This document shows, piece after piece, positions 1 to 11,852 of a stretch of 64,000 bases of DNA. Every line of letters begins with the position of its first letter. The first letter of the stretch is position 1. Where the stretch lies: positions 2,018,676 to 2,082,675 of the forward strand of contig OY829662.1 of the NCBI GenBank assembly GCA_963691815.1. Direction: 5' to 3'. The translations under genes and the position numbers were made by a program. The notes under the pieces are model-generated. The model had not been told where the DNA came from. It saw only the letters and a list, made by a program, of their open reading frames with translations, and did not search any database. Source of the DNA: Echiichthys vipera (taxonomy: Eukaryota > Chordata > Actinopteri > Perciformes > Trachinidae).

Positions 1-694
1 TACTCTAGATAGACTCTTCCCAGCTCCTTTGGCGTGATGTAATTTAAAGTGGTCCCTTGGATGTTGAGCAGATGTGCTGACAGACCACTCTTTCTACTTC
101 CAAACTGTTTTTATGGCAGACTTTGAACTGACGCGACACGTCACTGATGGCTTGTAAAGTGAGGTAACCCTTAAAAATACTATATAGGATATTTATCTAT
201 ATTCAGTATTAATCAAACAATGTATTCTTTTTCCATTTAAAGCAGTTCTTACCGTTTTTGCATGTCTCACAGCGATTCCCTCCAAAGTACCACCCTCTTC
301 CCCCTGCCTAACGTTTGACGGTCCCCCGACACGTGCGCTGAGAGAAATGCTGCGTTCGATTGCAATGGGATCGAATTCGGGGGTGATCGACCTACCCCAA
401 ATTCGCTAGCAGGAGGTTCCACTTTGACAGGCATTCCAGTGCACTTTGCCTAGATGGAGGTCCGAAACTTTGGACTTCCCATGGCACTTGAACGCAGTTT
501 GAGTGAGACAAAGCGGAGGATGACAGGCAGGAAGCTTGGTAAGTTGAGCAACTGATTGATTGATTCAATCAACCAACCAACCAGCTAAAGCCTCCCCAGA
601 CTGTATGTACTTTTATTCTTTAAAGAGACCTTGAAGTAACATGGTAAGGCCTTGTTAAAAGGTAAAAACCTTCCATGTACGGGTGTCCAAGCAC
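1..694. other. No gene seen
   Basis: Probably deep within grin2c intron 1. No exon with recognisable GluN2 sequence on minus and no clear repeat. Confidence 0.5.
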
Positions 695-697
695 TTA

Positions 698-1073
698 GGG
701 TGCACTCAAACTGTCCTTCCGCACCGGGCCAAAACAGACATTTAAAACAATGGCGGCGAAAGGTTCACGTTGGTGTGATGCGGAGGTGGAGTGTTTACTG
801 CAGATTTGGTCGATGAAAAGATTCAAAAACAGTCGACAAGACGCACAAAAACTCCGAGGTCTACGGAAAGATCTGGAAACAAAGCCACGCATCGCGTTGA
901 CGTCATCAATGCGTGTGACGTGTTACGGCGTGATGACGTATAGGCAGCAAGAAGCATTCTCCGAGGCCCAGGTAGTGTGAGTACAAACGGGTTGGCCAGC
1001 GGGGGGAGAGTGAGGGGGGGACAAGTACCCTTAAGCCCGGGGCACGGGACGGAGGAACAGTGGGAGTGCACCC
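698..1073 (+). mobile_element. Harbinger-like non-autonomous element, copy 1 (internally deleted)
   Basis: The ends are inverted (GGGTGCACTC at the left, GAGTGCACCC at the right) and flanked by a TTA duplication at 695-697 and 1074-1076, as expected for PIF/Harbinger (TWA targets). It carries a 76-codon frame at 750-980 beginning MAAKGSRWCDAEVECLLQIW, which resembles the Myb/SANT-like DNA-binding protein encoded by Harbinger elements. At 376 bp it is shorter than the 597-bp copies because the segment left of the frame is missing. Confidence 0.8.
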
Positions 1074-1076
1074 TTA

Positions 1077-2339
1077 GAGAAACTCTGCCAAATTCAAATT
1101 TTCCTTTTCCACTTTATCGGTGTTTGTCTGGCTTTGATTTCCCAATGTGATACTTTACCGCCGCTTGAGTGAGCTTTAAAAACAGATCTGCCGTATTGCT
1201 ATGCAACAGCAACAACTTTCATCAACCATAAAACACCTCTCTAAAGCATGTTTCGAGCTTTTGAGCTGAAAGTGGCAGTGGTAGTCCTGAAAGATGGGAA
1301 AATAGCAAACAAATATAAAAATCTTGTAGAGCAAAGGGAAAAAATATGCAAAATCACTCCTGGAGCATCGACTGCATGGGGGCCATAGACCATAGGAATT
1401 TGTTATTTGCTTGAGAAGCATCAAATTATCAGGTGAGGCAGGGAGATGTACATGTCAATCAGAGGCCTGGTGCCTCAGTGGGTAGCCGAAGATTACATTT
1501 TGCTCCAACTGGGACCTTCTGTATTAATAATGCATGCGCTCACTGTTTTACAAGGCGCTTTTAATGCATTCAATGCACAGCCTATATTGATGCTCTCAAC
1601 TGTCATTACTGGCTAATTACTGATGAAAAGCAGTCAATCATTTCAGCAGCTGCCAGCCTTTGTGTCGCTAATTTCCTATTACATGTGTTTATTTTGTAAT
1701 TTATTATGATTGAGTTGCTATAACTGTCCTCAAGTCAGAATAGTTAGAGAGAAAACGAGCAGCAGGAGGCATTAACGGCTGAATGACATCTCTTTTATTA
1801 CCCCAGAGAAGCCATGCTGATGGCAAGATCACCCCTGTTTTCTGAAATGGATGCTGCTGACGAGGGAGCTGTCCTCTACCCTTATAAATTAAGGAAATTA
1901 CTGAAGTCTCATTATTGTCTCTTAGATATATTCTAATTCAATATGTATAGCTTTAAGTGAACATACGTTCTTTAATAATTCCCCTTTATTTGAAAACGGT
2001 TTATTCTTTGATCCTTCTCAGAAAGTTCATACTAAACTCTACGATACTTTAGATTAAAGGGATTATTCTTATGTTAATACAATTAGTTAGTCAGCACAAT
2101 AATACTTAAATGACTTACTCATTTATTTGCCAAATTATCTCTAACTTCAATTGTTCCCATAAGCCACAACCACAGCCTTTAAATCTGAAGACCAAATAAT
2201 GTTTATCGGCCGTTCTCTGTCCATCCATGTTTTTCGAAAAAATTCTTGATTTCGCTGAGTTAATGTTTTTCATCTTCAGGGGTCTTGCTTATCAATTTAT
2301 TTAATTATGGCCCCAATAGACTGATGTAAAACGGCTCTC
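1077..2339. other. Intronic, no feature recognised
   Basis: AT-rich unique-looking DNA between two Harbinger-like copies. No GluN2 exon was recognised on the minus strand. Confidence 0.5.
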
Positions 2340-2342
2340 TAA

Positions 2343-2939
2343 GGGCGCATTCCCACTGTGCCTCCGTCCCGTGCCCTGTGCTTTAGGGTCCTTGTCCCCC
2401 CCTCCAGGCCCGTTTGTACTCACACTACCTGGGCCTCGGAGAATGCTTCTTGCTGCCTATACGTCATCACGCCGTAACACGTCACACGCATTGATGACGT
2501 CATGGCGATGTGTGGCTTTGTTTCCAAATCTTTCCGTAGACCTCTGAGTTTTTGTGCGTCTTGTCGATTGTTTTTGAATCTTTTCATCGACCAAATCTGC
2601 AGTAAACACTCCACCTCCGCATCACACCAACGTGAACCTTTCACCGCCATTGTTTTAAATGTCCGCGCATGGTCCCTCCTTCTTCTTTCTACGTCCCAAC
2701 AGGCGCACATAAAATGACGTCAGAGCCGCTGTGGGCCTTGTGCTCGTACACGTGCGCACGCTCGTGCTCGTACATGTGCAAACAGTCTTTACAAAAGCCC
2801 ACCTCTCCCAAACGGGCCGTGGATGGCCAGCTGGCCGCAGCTAGGCGCAGAGCGGTTGCACTCACACTGGTCAAACGAACTAGGCTTTACCCGTATATCC
2901 TGTTTTGGCCCGGTACGGAAGGACAGTGTGAGTGCGCCC
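2343..2939 (-). mobile_element. Harbinger-like non-autonomous element, copy 2 (597 bp)
   Basis: Flanked by TAA at 2340-2342 and 2940-2942. Terminal inverted repeats begin GGGCGCA and end TGCGCCC. The Myb/SANT-like frame is on the minus strand at 2420-2710 and stays open upstream of the usual start, giving 96 codons. It lies within the inferred grin2c first intron. It is the same length as the 46-kb copy, so 597 bp is probably the family's full non-autonomous length. Confidence 0.82.
2420..2710 (-). pseudogene. Myb/SANT-like transposon protein fragment
   Basis: A 96-codon open frame inside the Harbinger-like element. The core RWCDAEVECLLQIWSMKRFK with a following basic helix (QKLRGLRKDL) looks like a Myb/SANT-like DNA-binding domain. 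The frame ends EAQVV then stop; the DNA there reads CCCAGGTAGTG, a good splice donor, so the frame may be only exon 1 of a longer gene in the autonomous parent. The same frame recurs open at 750-980, 26865-27095, 46140-46370 and 51174-51404. No cellular function is implied. Confidence 0.5.
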
Positions 2940-2942
2940 TAA

Positions 2943-4574
2943 TGGGCCAACAGATGTGATGTGAGTTTTCTTTGGTGTCCCACATAGATCTGTTCTTGGA
3001 CCCCTTCTGTTCCTCATAATCTGCTGCATCTTCATCCATGTCTCTGCTGCTTTACACTGACAAAGCACACTTCTTTCACACTTATTTCTCCTGCTATTTC
3101 TAAATGAGATATAATTTCCAGATGGTCCTCTGTGTAAGTCTCGGGAGACCATCCTGATCTCAAAAGCTCCATTGTATTTTACTCGTAGATCAGTCTCGTA
3201 ACAGGCGACGGAAAAAATTTGGAGACGTTTTCCAAGCGGACGTCCAATCAGCGTTGGTTTTGAGGCCGGTTTGAGTGACGCAACACATGCAGATCCAACC
3301 TGATCTAGACACATCTAAAGACAGCAGTAGCCTTAATGCTGTTAGCCGCTCGCTAACACTCTTTTCTCTTGGATCCTTCTGTTGAATATGGACCGTGCAC
3401 CTTAAATGTCGCCTTTTATCCGTAAATGTACGTTAGACAAATGGAAAATGTCCTTTAAATACTTGTTGTTTACTTTCTGAGCTTTGCCTGTAATGCTCTG
3501 TAAGTAATTTATACGCCTCGTTGATCTGATTGGTTGGTTTGACCGGTATGTTGGTGATAGACAGATGGTTTATCCAATCAGAAACCAGTATTTTCGCCCA
3601 AAGATCTCCAAACGAGAGTTCCCAGATGGATCTGCAGAGCCAATGAGAATCAATCCATCTGGCGGAGTCAAGTTACCTTTATGTAACGTTTATAATATTA
3701 ATGTTCAAACTTTACTTTGCCCTAAATCTTTAAAGCTCATCAATTGTCAGAATCTTGTTGCAGGGCTTTGAACTGTCTCCGTATAGTGTTGTTTTATGGG
3801 AAGACACTAAAATGTCCCCAGAAAAAGCCGATCTGAAAGGATTATAGTTGGTCTCTGTGGCTGAGTCTTTTGTGGTCTTTGATAATGCTCCTATAGATGG
3901 ATCATTGTTGCCAAACTTTCCAGCTTCAACCCTAAAAGCAGTTAAATGGCTCATATGTGTCACAAGCATCTTCCTCCAACAGTCTTTGGAGAACATAAAT
4001 TATATATGTTGACCTGAATTCACTGCATCAGTTATTTGAGGGATTTGTGTTTTATGTTTAACCTTGACACGGTTTCCTGATTAATGTCTTTCCTCTTGAA
4101 CCAAGTGCAGCACTAATGCAATCCCACATTTTTGATGTATAAATCATTAAGTAATTTTAGGATGACAGATTGTCCCTGTCCATCTTTCTACTGCTCATTA
4201 TAGCTGATGTTATTAGCACTCAAATTTCTCTACGTGTGGGCTTCTGTGTGGTTATTTGACTGCTCTCGAGAAAATAAATCTGTACCTTTTGAGTGAAACT
4301 GTAATTGAACTTATTTCGTTTTTGCTGTGAGGGCTGTAATTACCCCAGACTCTGCTGCAGGCTCGGTATTTAAAATAACAACCAAACCATCCAGCTTTGG
4401 TGAAAGTAAGGAGCTCTTGACACCTGACATCAAGTGGTTTAAAAACGTTAGTATATAAAGTAGATAAATTAGTTCCACCTTGATCAGAATTCTGCTTTAA
4501 TATGCATGAATCTGTGAGAACGACCCGGTAATATGATATATAACAATATAATATCAAGTTCTGCAAAATGAGTA
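2943..4574. other. Intronic, no feature recognised
   Basis: Small open frames (for example 2880-3314 minus) have no recognisable similarity. No tandem repeat. Confidence 0.5.
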
Positions 4575-5171
4575 CTGTATTTTCCGCACTATAAGGCACA
4601 CCACATTATAAGGCGCACCTTCAATGAACGTCTTATTGTGAAACTTTTTTCATATATAAGTCGACCGCATTATAAGGCGCATAGAACAGACGCTACAGTC
4701 GAGGCTGGGGTTACGTTCTGCATCCATTAGATGGAGCTGCGCTAAAGGGAACGTCAACACAACAGTCAGGGGAGGTCGTCTTGTTGCTTCCTCCACTTCG
4801 GCACCATTGATTGGTTCATGTTAAACTCTCTGGCTGCTGCCCTGTTCCCGTGTTCTCCTGCGTGACTAATGGCCTTGAGTGTAAACTCTGCGTCGTAAGC
4901 GTGTCTCTTAACAGGAGCCATTTTGGGCTCTTTACACAAACACACACATGGAAATGAAACGGCACGCTTCACACAGTCGTATATCTCAACATGCACCGCG
5001 CGTTACTTCTTCTACGGGGGAAAATAGAGTCGGCGGCTGCTCACCGTAGTTGGAGACCTGTTGTGGCTAAATATTGGTCCATAAATAAGGAGCACCGGAT
5101 TATAAGGCACACTGTCGGCTTTTGAGACATGTGAAGGTTTTTAGGTGAAACTTATAGTACGGAAAATACGG
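4575..5171 (-). mobile_element. Pogo-like (Tc1/mariner superfamily) non-autonomous element
   Basis: Terminal inverted repeats: CTGTATTTTCCGCACTATAAG at the left pairs with CTTATAGTACGGAAAATACGG at the right, with subterminal repeats of the ATTATAAGGCGC motif. TA precedes the left end. On the minus strand at 4766-4996 is a 76-codon frame with MAPVKRHAYDAEFTLKAISH, GNRAAAREFN and VPKWRKQQ, the helix-turn-helix at the N-terminus of pogo/CENP-B-type transposases. It lies in the inferred grin2c intron 1. The catalytic domain is absent. Confidence 0.8.
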
Positions 5172-5775
5172 TGCTTTACTTTTGATAGTATACTAGTAGA
5201 TTTTACATAACTTAACATTTTGAATGTCGTATTTTTTACTTGCAGAGAAGTCTATACTGTTGTATCTGTATACTTCTTGCATCACTGCAGAACTGAACCG
5301 TCGTAGCTGTATCGGAGTCCTCTGCCTAGATCTAAATGTTATAGTGACATGAGCAGGTTTTATTGGACCTGCTTCATCCCGATACTCTCACACACTCAGA
5401 TTGATCTGCCTGCAGATCTGTCGCTCCACACCTGCCTGTGTCTCCTAAAGCTCAGAATTCATAGTAGTTACAAACCAGGGTGATGGCAAGAAATGATTAA
5501 AAGTCATTGGCTTGCCCCCATTAGCATATGTATTTGATAGTCTTTCATTTAGCCTATAAAATTAGGAAAATTACATGTGATTTACATCCCAGAGATGGAC
5601 TGGGGCTGGTGACATCTCTACCGCTGCTATTCAACGGCTGACAATCTATATTTATACTGTTATTTCTTGTGTTCATTACTTTATACAGCTCTCAGTGTCT
5701 TGTGTGAGTGGCTGACTGTTAATGATATCAGTAAAGTAGCTGAAGATTGAATGCAACCGAGTTTGCTAAACTAAA

Positions 5776-6836
5776 TGTTTAAGGTTAGATGGTTGAGGTA
5801 AGGTATTGACCTTGAATGGTTGAGGTAAGGTATTGACCTTGAATGGTTAAAGTTAGATGGTTGAGGTAAGGTATTGACCTTGAATGGTTAAAGTTTGATG
5901 GTTGAGGTAAGGTATTGACCTTGAAGGGTTAAAGTTAGATGGTTGAGGTTAGGCATTGACCTTGAATGGTTAAAGTTAGATGGTTGAGGTAAGTTAGATG
6001 GTGAGGTTAGGTATTAACCTTGAATGGTTAAAGTTAGATGGTTGAGGTAAGGTACTGACCTTGAATGGTTAAAGTTTGATGGTTGAGGTAAGGTATTGAC
6101 CTTGAATGGTTAAAGTTAGATGGTTGAGGTAAGGTATTGACCTCGAAGGGTTAAAGTTAGATGGTTGCGGTAAGGTATTGACATTGAATGGTTAAAGTAA
6201 GAGGGTTGAGGTAAGGTATTGGCCTTGAATGGTTAAAGTAAGATGGGTACGGTAAGGTATTGACCTTGAATGGTTAAAGTAAGAGGGTTGAGGTAAGGTC
6301 TTGACCTTGGATGGTTAAAGTAAGAGGGTTGAGGTAAGGTATTGACCTTGAATGGTTAAAGATAGATGGTTGAGGTTAGGTATTGACCTTGAATGGTTAA
6401 AGTTAGATAGTTGAGGTAAGGTAATGACCTTGAAGGGTTAAAGTTAGATGGTTGAGGTAAGGTATTGACCTTGAAGGGTTAAAGTTAGATGGTTGCGGTA
6501 AGGTATTGACATTGAATGGTTAAAGTAAGAGGGTTGAGGTAAGGTATTGACCTTGAATGGTTAAAGTAAGATGGGTACGGTAAGGTATTGACCTTGAATG
6601 GTTAAAGTAAGAGGGTTGAGGTAAGGTCTTGACCTTGGATGGTTAAAGTAAGAGGGTTGAGGTAAGGTATTGACCTTGAATGGTTAAAGATAGATGGTTG
6701 AGGTAAGGTAATGACCTTGAAGGGTTAAAGTTAGATGGTTGAGGTAAGGTATTGACCTTGAATGGTTAAAGTTAGATGGTTGAGGTAAGGTATTGACCTT
6801 GAATTGTTAAAGTTAGATGGTTAAGGTAAGGCATTT
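5776..6836. repeat. 41-bp minisatellite in grin2c intron 1
   Basis: About 25 head-to-tail copies of a unit reading GGTTGAGGTAAGGTATTGAC then CTTGAATGGTTAAAGTTAGAT. Units differ by a few substitutions (AGAGGG for AGATGG, GGTACGG for TTGAGG, GAAGGG for GAATGG). A block of several variant units around 6130-6380 recurs in the same order around 6440-6700, so there is a higher-order repeat. It begins about 150 bp inside the intron from the splice donor. No coding potential is inferred. Confidence 0.95.
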
Positions 6837-6982
6837 TTAAAAGAGCGGAAAATTAAAGGTTAGCATCCAGACACAACCTTTAATCCAAGTTTTACCCCCT
6901 TAAAAAATAGTTGCACTATTCGAGTCCCACAAGTAGTGGTCCCAACCAGCTCTTTACTGGCCCTCTCCCTGCCCCGCCCCCC

Positions 6983-6992
6983 AACTAACCTT
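6983..6992 (-). other. Splice donor of grin2c coding exon 1
   Basis: On the minus strand the exon ends CAAG and the intron starts GTTAGTT at 6989. The position matches the conserved boundary in GluN2 genes, directly after the VVL-x-x-K motif. The reading frame past this point runs into 12 non-homologous residues and a stop. Confidence 0.85.
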
Positions 6993-7418
6993 GTATGGCA
7001 GGACCACGGCAGAGCCTCCACTGATGCCCACAATGGGCACAGCTGTCTGAGTGGAAATAAAGTCCAAGATCTGCGCCACGGCCTCCGAGCCAACATTGTC
7101 CTCAAACACCACTCCATGGACGCGGTTGGTGGACAGGGTGTCACAGATGCGGGTGAGCAGCGCCCGTGGGTTGGTGTTGTTGACCAGCACAGTGATGGGG
7201 TTCACCTCCAGAGGCAGGTCCATGAAGTTTTCCCGGCTTAACCGCCCCTTAATCTCGTTCTGGTAGGCCGAACCGCTGAACACCACCGCCACGTTCACAG
7301 AGGGTGTGGGAACCCCGAAGGGCCGGCCTGAACAGAAGGGGAGGATGCAGACCAGCAGCAGCAGCAGCGGCGGCGGCCACCACGGGGAGTCGCTCAAGCA
7401 GCCTAGACGAACGCCCAT
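6990..7418 (-). CDS. grin2c: GluN2C-type NMDA receptor subunit, first coding exon (partial gene)
   Basis: Seen: 143 codons from an ATG at 7418 to AAG at 6990, followed by a GTTAGT splice donor (phase 0). The protein starts with about 31 residues forming a signal peptide (run PPLLLLLVCILPF), then the first beta strand and helix of the amino-terminal LIVBP-like domain (VNVAVVFSG near residue 41, FMDLPLEV, a VNNTNP sequon, ICDTL with the conserved cysteine, VHGVVFEDN, EAVAQILDFIS, GISGGSAVVL). Known: these motifs are diagnostic of GluN2 subunits. FEDN plus SGGSAVVL fit GluN2C better than 2A or 2B, which carry FADD/FGDD and HGG. The protein is a glutamate-binding subunit of a postsynaptic cation channel. 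A GTG three codons upstream in the same frame is not a plausible eukaryotic start. Later exons are not in the window and should lie left of position 1. The main alternative is grin2d, or either teleost duplicate of grin2c. Confidence 0.93.
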
Positions 7419-7430
7419 CTCAGTCACCTA

Positions 7431-7475
7431 CTGCCTGGAGGAGGGGTCAGAGTGGAGGGAGGGGTCAGAACAAGG
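7431..7475 (-). other. Candidate 3' splice acceptor upstream of the grin2c start codon
   Basis: Minus-strand sequence just before the start codon is a pyrimidine-rich tract (CCCCTCCCTCCACTCTGACC then CCTCCTCCAG) followed by GCAG at 7434-7431, 12 bases before the ATG. Vertebrate GluN2 genes usually have at least one non-coding 5' exon, so the coding exon is probably entered through this acceptor (after 7435 or 7431). The upstream non-coding exon was not located. Confidence 0.5.
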
Positions 7476-7479
7476 ATTG

Positions 7480-9770
7480 ACATGTTAGATACACAAAACC
7501 AGTTGGCGTCTTTTTCTGAAATGTTGTGATAAAACTCGGTAATCTCTGGTGGCGGGGCAACCAAACTGCCTTTTGTTTAGAGTTGGCTTATTTTGATTAA
7601 TGACCTTTTAGCGTCATCTTTGCTCAGTGTGCTGGTCCGCCTGCCGTAACTAAGACAGCGTAAGAGCCCATTAACCGAGCCCAGAATAGTATTTTTAGAG
7701 TGTGCCGGCGTGCGACATGAGGCTGTGGCCAGGCTGTTGCGTCTTAGGGAGGCAGCTGCCACCCTGCTGCTGTTTGAATTCTGCAGTCCAACCCAACAGA
7801 TGGTGTCCAGTGTTTAATGCAACAAATGGAGAACAAGAGGATTTATCATTTTTCCTCTCGTGACATCACTTTTGAAGCTGTTGCTTAATTTTTTTCAGCG
7901 GCCGAAAGCATTCAAACTTAATCTGCCAAAGGTCTGTTTGTCTCTGCTGATTAATGGACGCCCACAGTGACATTATTGTGATTTTTAAGCTGTTTGAATA
8001 ATGAAAATGTAAGTTTCAAAACTAGAGATGGAAAACTAGCCAAAACGACAAAGTCTATGTTTACAATTTGAATTCCCATGTTGACCTTTAAGCCATTCCA
8101 AGCTATTTGTTTAACGCTGCGTCACTAATGGACTGGATTGCAACCAGGAACTGTCGGCCAAACGTCTTATTTTCTTTCCAAAACCCTAATTGCTGTGTTT
8201 CCTGCCCTCTGGAAGGTAACGGAGGAGAAACGCCATGGCAGAGCTCCGTGATGTCAAATCCTGTAGCGTTCCTTTAATATTCACATTGTAGCCAGACAAC
8301 GGTTTGTGTTGAGCTGTCAGACAGACTTAGATTCGCTGTCGCAGTAGTGTTTGTGGCCCTGAGGGAGTGCTGCACACTGGTCCCCTGTCACAGAGATCTG
8401 ATCCACCATGTGATGGAATCCCAGTGGGGTGAATATATTGTAATCCCTTGGTAATCCCTGCCAGGCGTCATGGCCTACGGCTGATTGTAGTGTATAAACT
8501 TATCAGGAGATTTGGCTACTGCATGAGGCTCAGTGTAACTGCGTGGGGCAGCTCTCTCCATGTTCTACTTCCTGTGTGGGACTGTACCGAGAGGTCCCCT
8601 TAGAAAACACTGTACAGGTGAGCTGTAGAGTAGCAGGGACACTTGCTCGGCAAGTCTCTAGGATAGTTATCATGGGACAATTCTTCCAATCGTACTTAAA
8701 TCCACATCAAAGACATCACACATGCATCGGACGCTGTACATGCTCTGTCCAACATGTGATTCTCCAGGTAGGCGCAGGCTCATAAATCATTTTACAAATT
8801 GATTAGTCCCCACCGTGAGAGGGCATCTGCCACATTCCTTTCAATGACATCAGCCACGTTTCAGCTGCGACAGCAGTGGAACAGTTTAGGGTTAATGTCT
8901 TTGATGGGAAGCGATGTACGTGGTCAAAATGCTTAAATGCGTCAACCTCCTATGTGTTTAATCAAGGCAGGGAAACAGCTGAGGCAGATATACGGAGGTC
9001 GAGTACCCAGGGGGTGGATATGGAATTAAAGCAAACAGGGAATGAGTCATCAATAACTCTGTGACAAGGCTTTGTACTGTCAACATGCCTCCTGATACCA
9101 AGACAGATAAATAACAACAGAGACCCACTGGCAACCAAACAGGAGCTTCCCATATATCTTATTTAATACAGTATTTGTGAATAGTGCCGTCCGCCAAGCT
9201 CTGTGACGCACTCGAGCAGGTTGGCACTGATTCGGTGGCTCCTGAACCCTGGAACTAAAAAGCGGGACCTGTAAACTACAAAGAGGCTTTTCATCTGGAC
9301 TAAATCCTCCAAAAGGCATTCCTGTGTATACAACAGCTGAAGGCTTCGGGGATCAAAGGTCACTGTGGACGATGCATGACCAGGTACATCCATCGTGAAT
9401 CAGTCTCTTTGGCTCTGGAGCCTGGTTGTAACAGTGCAGGCTGAGCCCAGAATAAGAGACTGGTTGCTGTTTGCGTCATGACACGGCCACAGCGGATTCA
9501 GCATGAGTCATGCACCTGGGGACAGGGAGTGATATCAGTTACTATCACAACAGTCTCATCCTTATGTTATATATACACATGCTGGTATGACCTATTTCAT
9601 GTAAGCTTCTTACGAACCTGCTCCTGGTTTATGTAATAACAACACTCAAATATTAAAACACTTTCTGAACTCTGGCAGGTTGAATCTGATCAAGTCGCTA
9701 GTTCTTGTCTACCGTGCTGTGAAGGGTTTAGGCCCATCCTGCATCTAGGACAAACATACACCCCAGCCCG
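7480..9770. other. Upstream of grin2c coding exon; nothing assigned
   Basis: Unique-looking sequence; probably grin2c 5' intron. Short frames without similarity. Confidence 0.45.
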
Positions 9771-9985
9771 TCCAGATCAACTTTATTTATAGTGTCAATT
9801 CATGACAAAAGTTATCTGAGGACACTTTCCATATCACATTCTGTGATTTACAGACACCAAACAATCAAGCAAATCCTGACAGAAACATCAGAAACAGCCA
9901 CGTGGAAACCTTCCTGCTGCAGGAACGCAGGACACACCAGGCACTACGGTGTATGTCCGTCCGCCTTCACCGGTTGAGGGGGGAA
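9771..9985. repeat. Dispersed fish repeat (class unknown)
   Basis: Shares CAACTTTATTTATAGTGTC, ACAAAAGTTATCT and ACACTTT(CC/AC) with the 34.8-kb copy, followed by a segment with GGAAACCTTCCTGCTGC. The pattern is familiar from fish genomes; I cannot assign the class. No coding capacity. Confidence 0.45.
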
Positions 9986-11505
9986 TAGAAACACAGAGAT
10001 GCACGGCAACAACTTCACGACACGACACTATGCTGTGGTTGACTTATCCTCTTTGATTAATTAATCTAATTCCCCTAAATGATCATCAGATCTCCCAAAC
10101 TGACTCTCACATTTTTCACGACACTACCTATGATCCAGGTGCTACCACTGCGCTCTGCTACTCCCTCACTACAAAGGAGGCTCAGCTACCGCTCAACAAA
10201 ATCTGTGTTTGCTGTCCTGGCTCCACTATGGTGCAAGAAACTCCGCATTGACATCAGTACAGCAGAACACAAATTTTCACCCTTTACCTCGAGACGGAAA
10301 ACTTGTACTTGCACTTGTACACACGGCTGATGTACACACATGTACACACATGCACACACATGTACACACAAACACAGTGGAGATGACCCCTCAAGATATC
10401 TTTTTTTAATTTTATGTTTTATGTTGCATAGAGTGTTTCCTGGGTCGCTGTTGAATGTTTTTTGTTTTTTTTAAAGTAGTACGCTCAGCAATCTATTTAA
10501 TATTGTAACAGAACTTAAATAGAGAGATATAAAAGTGTTATGAATATCAAATTAAAGCTCTTGATGAGCTCTTTCTTCTGCCAAAAGAGGAGAAATGAAT
10601 TCTGAACCAATCCAAAGTTATTCATCAATAACCAAAAGAAACAACGCTGAGCACACTCAATAGTAAGTATTTAGTTACCCACATGTTTCTGATGTTTTTA
10701 TATCAAATATTGGGTTTAATGGACAAAGTCAGGACAAAGTTTGGTCAGTGTTTGTTTTGGTTCTCCTGTAAATTTGCCCAAATGTCACGAACGCCCTCTG
10801 GTTCTGAACAATACGAGTCAACATGCAGAGTTATTGATTCCTAACACACTGTTGTCTGCACAGTGTGTTGTATCGTATGTTTTGTGTTCTATTGAAATAT
10901 GAGAATGCATCATAAAGACTGTTCAGGTGTTGTTCTGATCACAGGTAACTGCACCTCACCCTGTCTGTATGAATTCATCTCTCTGTTGAGATCATTTCAG
11001 TGTTTGGATCTAGTCCAGCCATCACATGCTGTAATCAGACCGAGGCAGACGAAGTGGGCTGAGGTGATGAGAAATTGGATCACAATCCATCTGTAATCCT
11101 TTCTGCAAGCATTTGCACTTTACTGCTTTTTGGAGACTGAATTGCCACACGTGACGTGGCTGTGCGGCGTTAGTGTCAGTGTGTTTGTCCTGGGAAGCTC
11201 CTGTGTGCAGGTTTAAAACCGTGAGACAACAAAAAAACACAACCCCCATGTCTCAAGGTAAAGGGTGAAATATACCTCACCTTTTCTCACTGTTTTCACA
11301 CGAGATGACACAGTTACACCTGCAGCAGCACTGCGTAACCAAACTGAAATATAACCACAACATGATTGATTGTTGTCTTTATTTTCCAGTCACGCGCACA
11401 AAGTGCTCAACCCTCAGGGGTTTACAAGACACCAGACTTTCCGTTGCAGTGTCTCATTTCATTTAATTAGTTATTTTACAGCTCAGTCTTATACTAAATA
11501 TTCTT
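9986..11505. other. No gene seen
   Basis: Contains a short TGTACACACA repeat at 10320-10375 and a CCCTCTGG motif near 10792; otherwise unassigned. Confidence 0.45.
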
Positions 11506-11852
11506 GGCGACACGGTGGCGTGGTGGTCAGCACTGTCGCCTCACAACAAAAGGGTTCCTGGTTCGAATCACTTCTGTGTGGAGTTTGCATGTTCTCCCCG
11601 TGTCTGCGTGGGTTTTCTCCGGGTTCTCCGGTTTCCTCCCACAGTCCAAAGACGTGCAGGTGTTCGGTTCATTGATGACTTTAAATCACCCGTAGGTGTG
11701 AATGGTTGTCTGTCTCTGTTTGTCTCTATGTGTCCTGTGATAGACTGGCGTCCTATGTCACGCCGCCTCATGCCCGATGTCAGCTAGGATCGGCTCCAGC
11801 CCCCCGCGACCCCGACAGGGACAAGAGGTTGAGGATGAATGAATGAATGAAT
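11506..11852 (+). mobile_element. tRNA-derived SINE
   Basis: The head GGCGACACGGTGGCGTGGTGG is followed by a perfect RNA polymerase III B box GGTTCGAATCA at 11560-11570. The body (GTGTGGAGTTTGCATGTTCT, GTTTCCTCCCACAGTCC, CCCGTAGGTGTGAATGG, CAGCCCCCCGCGACC) is that of a very common fish SINE. It ends in a GAATGAATGAAT tail. Confidence 0.85.

Noticed and set aside
6860..7144. Alternative minus-strand frame over the grin2c exon
   Set aside because: Out of frame with the conserved receptor sequence and crossing the splice donor.
7419..7427. Upstream GTG as the grin2c start
   Set aside because: GTG is not a normal eukaryotic start; the ATG at 7418 directly precedes the signal peptide, and an acceptor site lies just upstream.
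8543..9393. Several 60-80-codon frames
   Set aside because: No domain, start context or splice signals beyond chance.
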